From Porticoccaceae bacterium UBA1989 (GTDB lineage Bacteria > Pseudomonadota > Gammaproteobacteria > Pseudomonadales > Porticoccaceae): 7,188 nucleotides of DNA. The notes beneath the pieces were generated by a model that ran no database searches, was not told the DNA's origin, and saw only the letters and a program-made list of their open reading frames with translations. Positions 6,847 to 7,188 of the stretch are shown piece after piece. Where the stretch lies: positions 11,458-18,645 of the forward strand of contig DDDD01000118.1 of the NCBI GenBank assembly GCA_002335945.1, in the 5' to 3' direction. Position 1 is the first letter of the stretch; each line of letters starts with the position of its first letter. The position numbers and the translations under genes were made by a program.

Positions 6847-7187
6847 AGTTTGTTGCCGCACTGCTGGTACTGGTGACCTTCCAATGGCTCGGTGAACTCG
6901 CAGTATGGCTAACGGGCTGGGCGATTCCTGGCCCCCTTATGGGCATGCTGATACTGCTTCTAGCATTAACCTTTGTCGACCGGCCAATGGAATTTCTCGA
7001 TCAGACTAGTGGGCTGCTGATTCAAAATCTTTCCCTGATGTTTATTCCTATATCCGTTGGTGCCTTTTTTCTCAGCACAGACATTTATCAGCAATTTCCA
7101 GCGATTCTGACACTTATCCTGCTCAGTACCAGTGGCGTAATTCTATTTATGGCGCTTTTGATTAAGGGACTGGAAAAGCATGATTAA
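6828..7187 (+). CDS. LrgA/CidA family (holin-like) membrane protein
   Basis: Small membrane protein of the family that in Gram-positives works with an LrgB/CidB partner in cell lysis control or metabolite (e.g. pyruvate) transport; the role in proteobacteria is unclear. Four membrane segments fit the sequence. Family signatures are FQWLGE in the first helix, IPGPLMGM after it, and LMFIPISVG before the third. The start is uncertain. The family N-terminus should lie just before LKFVAALL, but no ATG, GTG or TTG exists there. The coordinate used is an ATT at 6828 with AGGA (6816-6819) eight bases upstream, giving 119 residues, a normal length. An ATG at 6750 would give 145 residues with a hydrophilic leader and 97 nt of overlap with dsbB. 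A GTG at 6873 would cut into the first helix. It probably depends on dsbB translation. The choice between lrgA and cidA cannot be made. Confidence 0.85.
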   Translation: MLSQGLKFVAALLVLVTFQWLGELAVWLTGWAIPGPLMGMLILLLALTFVDRPMEFLDQTSGLLIQNLSLMFIPISVGAFFLSTDIYQQFPAILTLILLSTSGVILFMALLIKGLEKHD

Positions 7188-7188
7188 G
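7180..7188 (+). CDS. Start of a downstream gene, probably the LrgB/CidB partner; truncated by the window edge
   Basis: ATG ATT AAG begins at 7180 and overlaps the end of the LrgA-like gene by eight bases. GGA at 7172-7174 lies five bases upstream, and AAGGGA at 7164-7169 ten bases upstream. Only three codons are visible, so the product is inferred entirely from the usual lrgA-lrgB gene pairing. Confidence 0.4.

Overview
The window reads as a stretch of chromosome from a gammaproteobacterium, probably a marine or other free-living one. This is inferred from the combination of proteobacterial class I GshA, AcpH, DsbB, a YajL-type DJ-1 protein and an RND pump, together with moderate GC content. 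No rRNA, tRNA, phage, insertion sequence or CRISPR is visible. It looks like housekeeping and envelope genes rather than an accessory island, and I find no convincing new biological system.

Layout. Positions 1-97 hold the last codons of an upstream gene, most likely the periplasmic adaptor of an efflux pump; its tail is built of 18-nt tandem repeats encoding a Q/E/P-rich six-residue unit. Its stop codon overlaps the TTG start of a complete RND inner-membrane transporter (94-3216). That gene converges with a minus-strand yajL-like gene (3234-3818), and a perfect 9-bp hairpin overlaps the RND stop codon between them.

About 75 bp separates yajL from a rightward cluster that runs to the window edge. 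It holds a small unrecognised ORF (3894-4151), gshA (4165-5724), acpH (5724-6317), dsbB (6349-6846), an LrgA/CidA-family gene (about 6828-7187) and the first codons of another ORF (7180 onward), probably the LrgB/CidB partner. Gaps are 31 nt or less and several ends overlap, so one transcript is likely.

How the genes fit together. GshA makes gamma-glutamylcysteine for glutathione in the cytoplasm, DsbB re-oxidises DsbA for disulfide formation in the periplasm, and YajL-type proteins are linked to thiol and carbonyl stress. The region therefore has a thiol/redox flavour, with ACP turnover (AcpH) and an LrgAB-type membrane pair riding along. Start codons are unusual: RND and gshA appear to use TTG, dsbB uses GTG, and the LrgA-like gene has no well-placed standard start.
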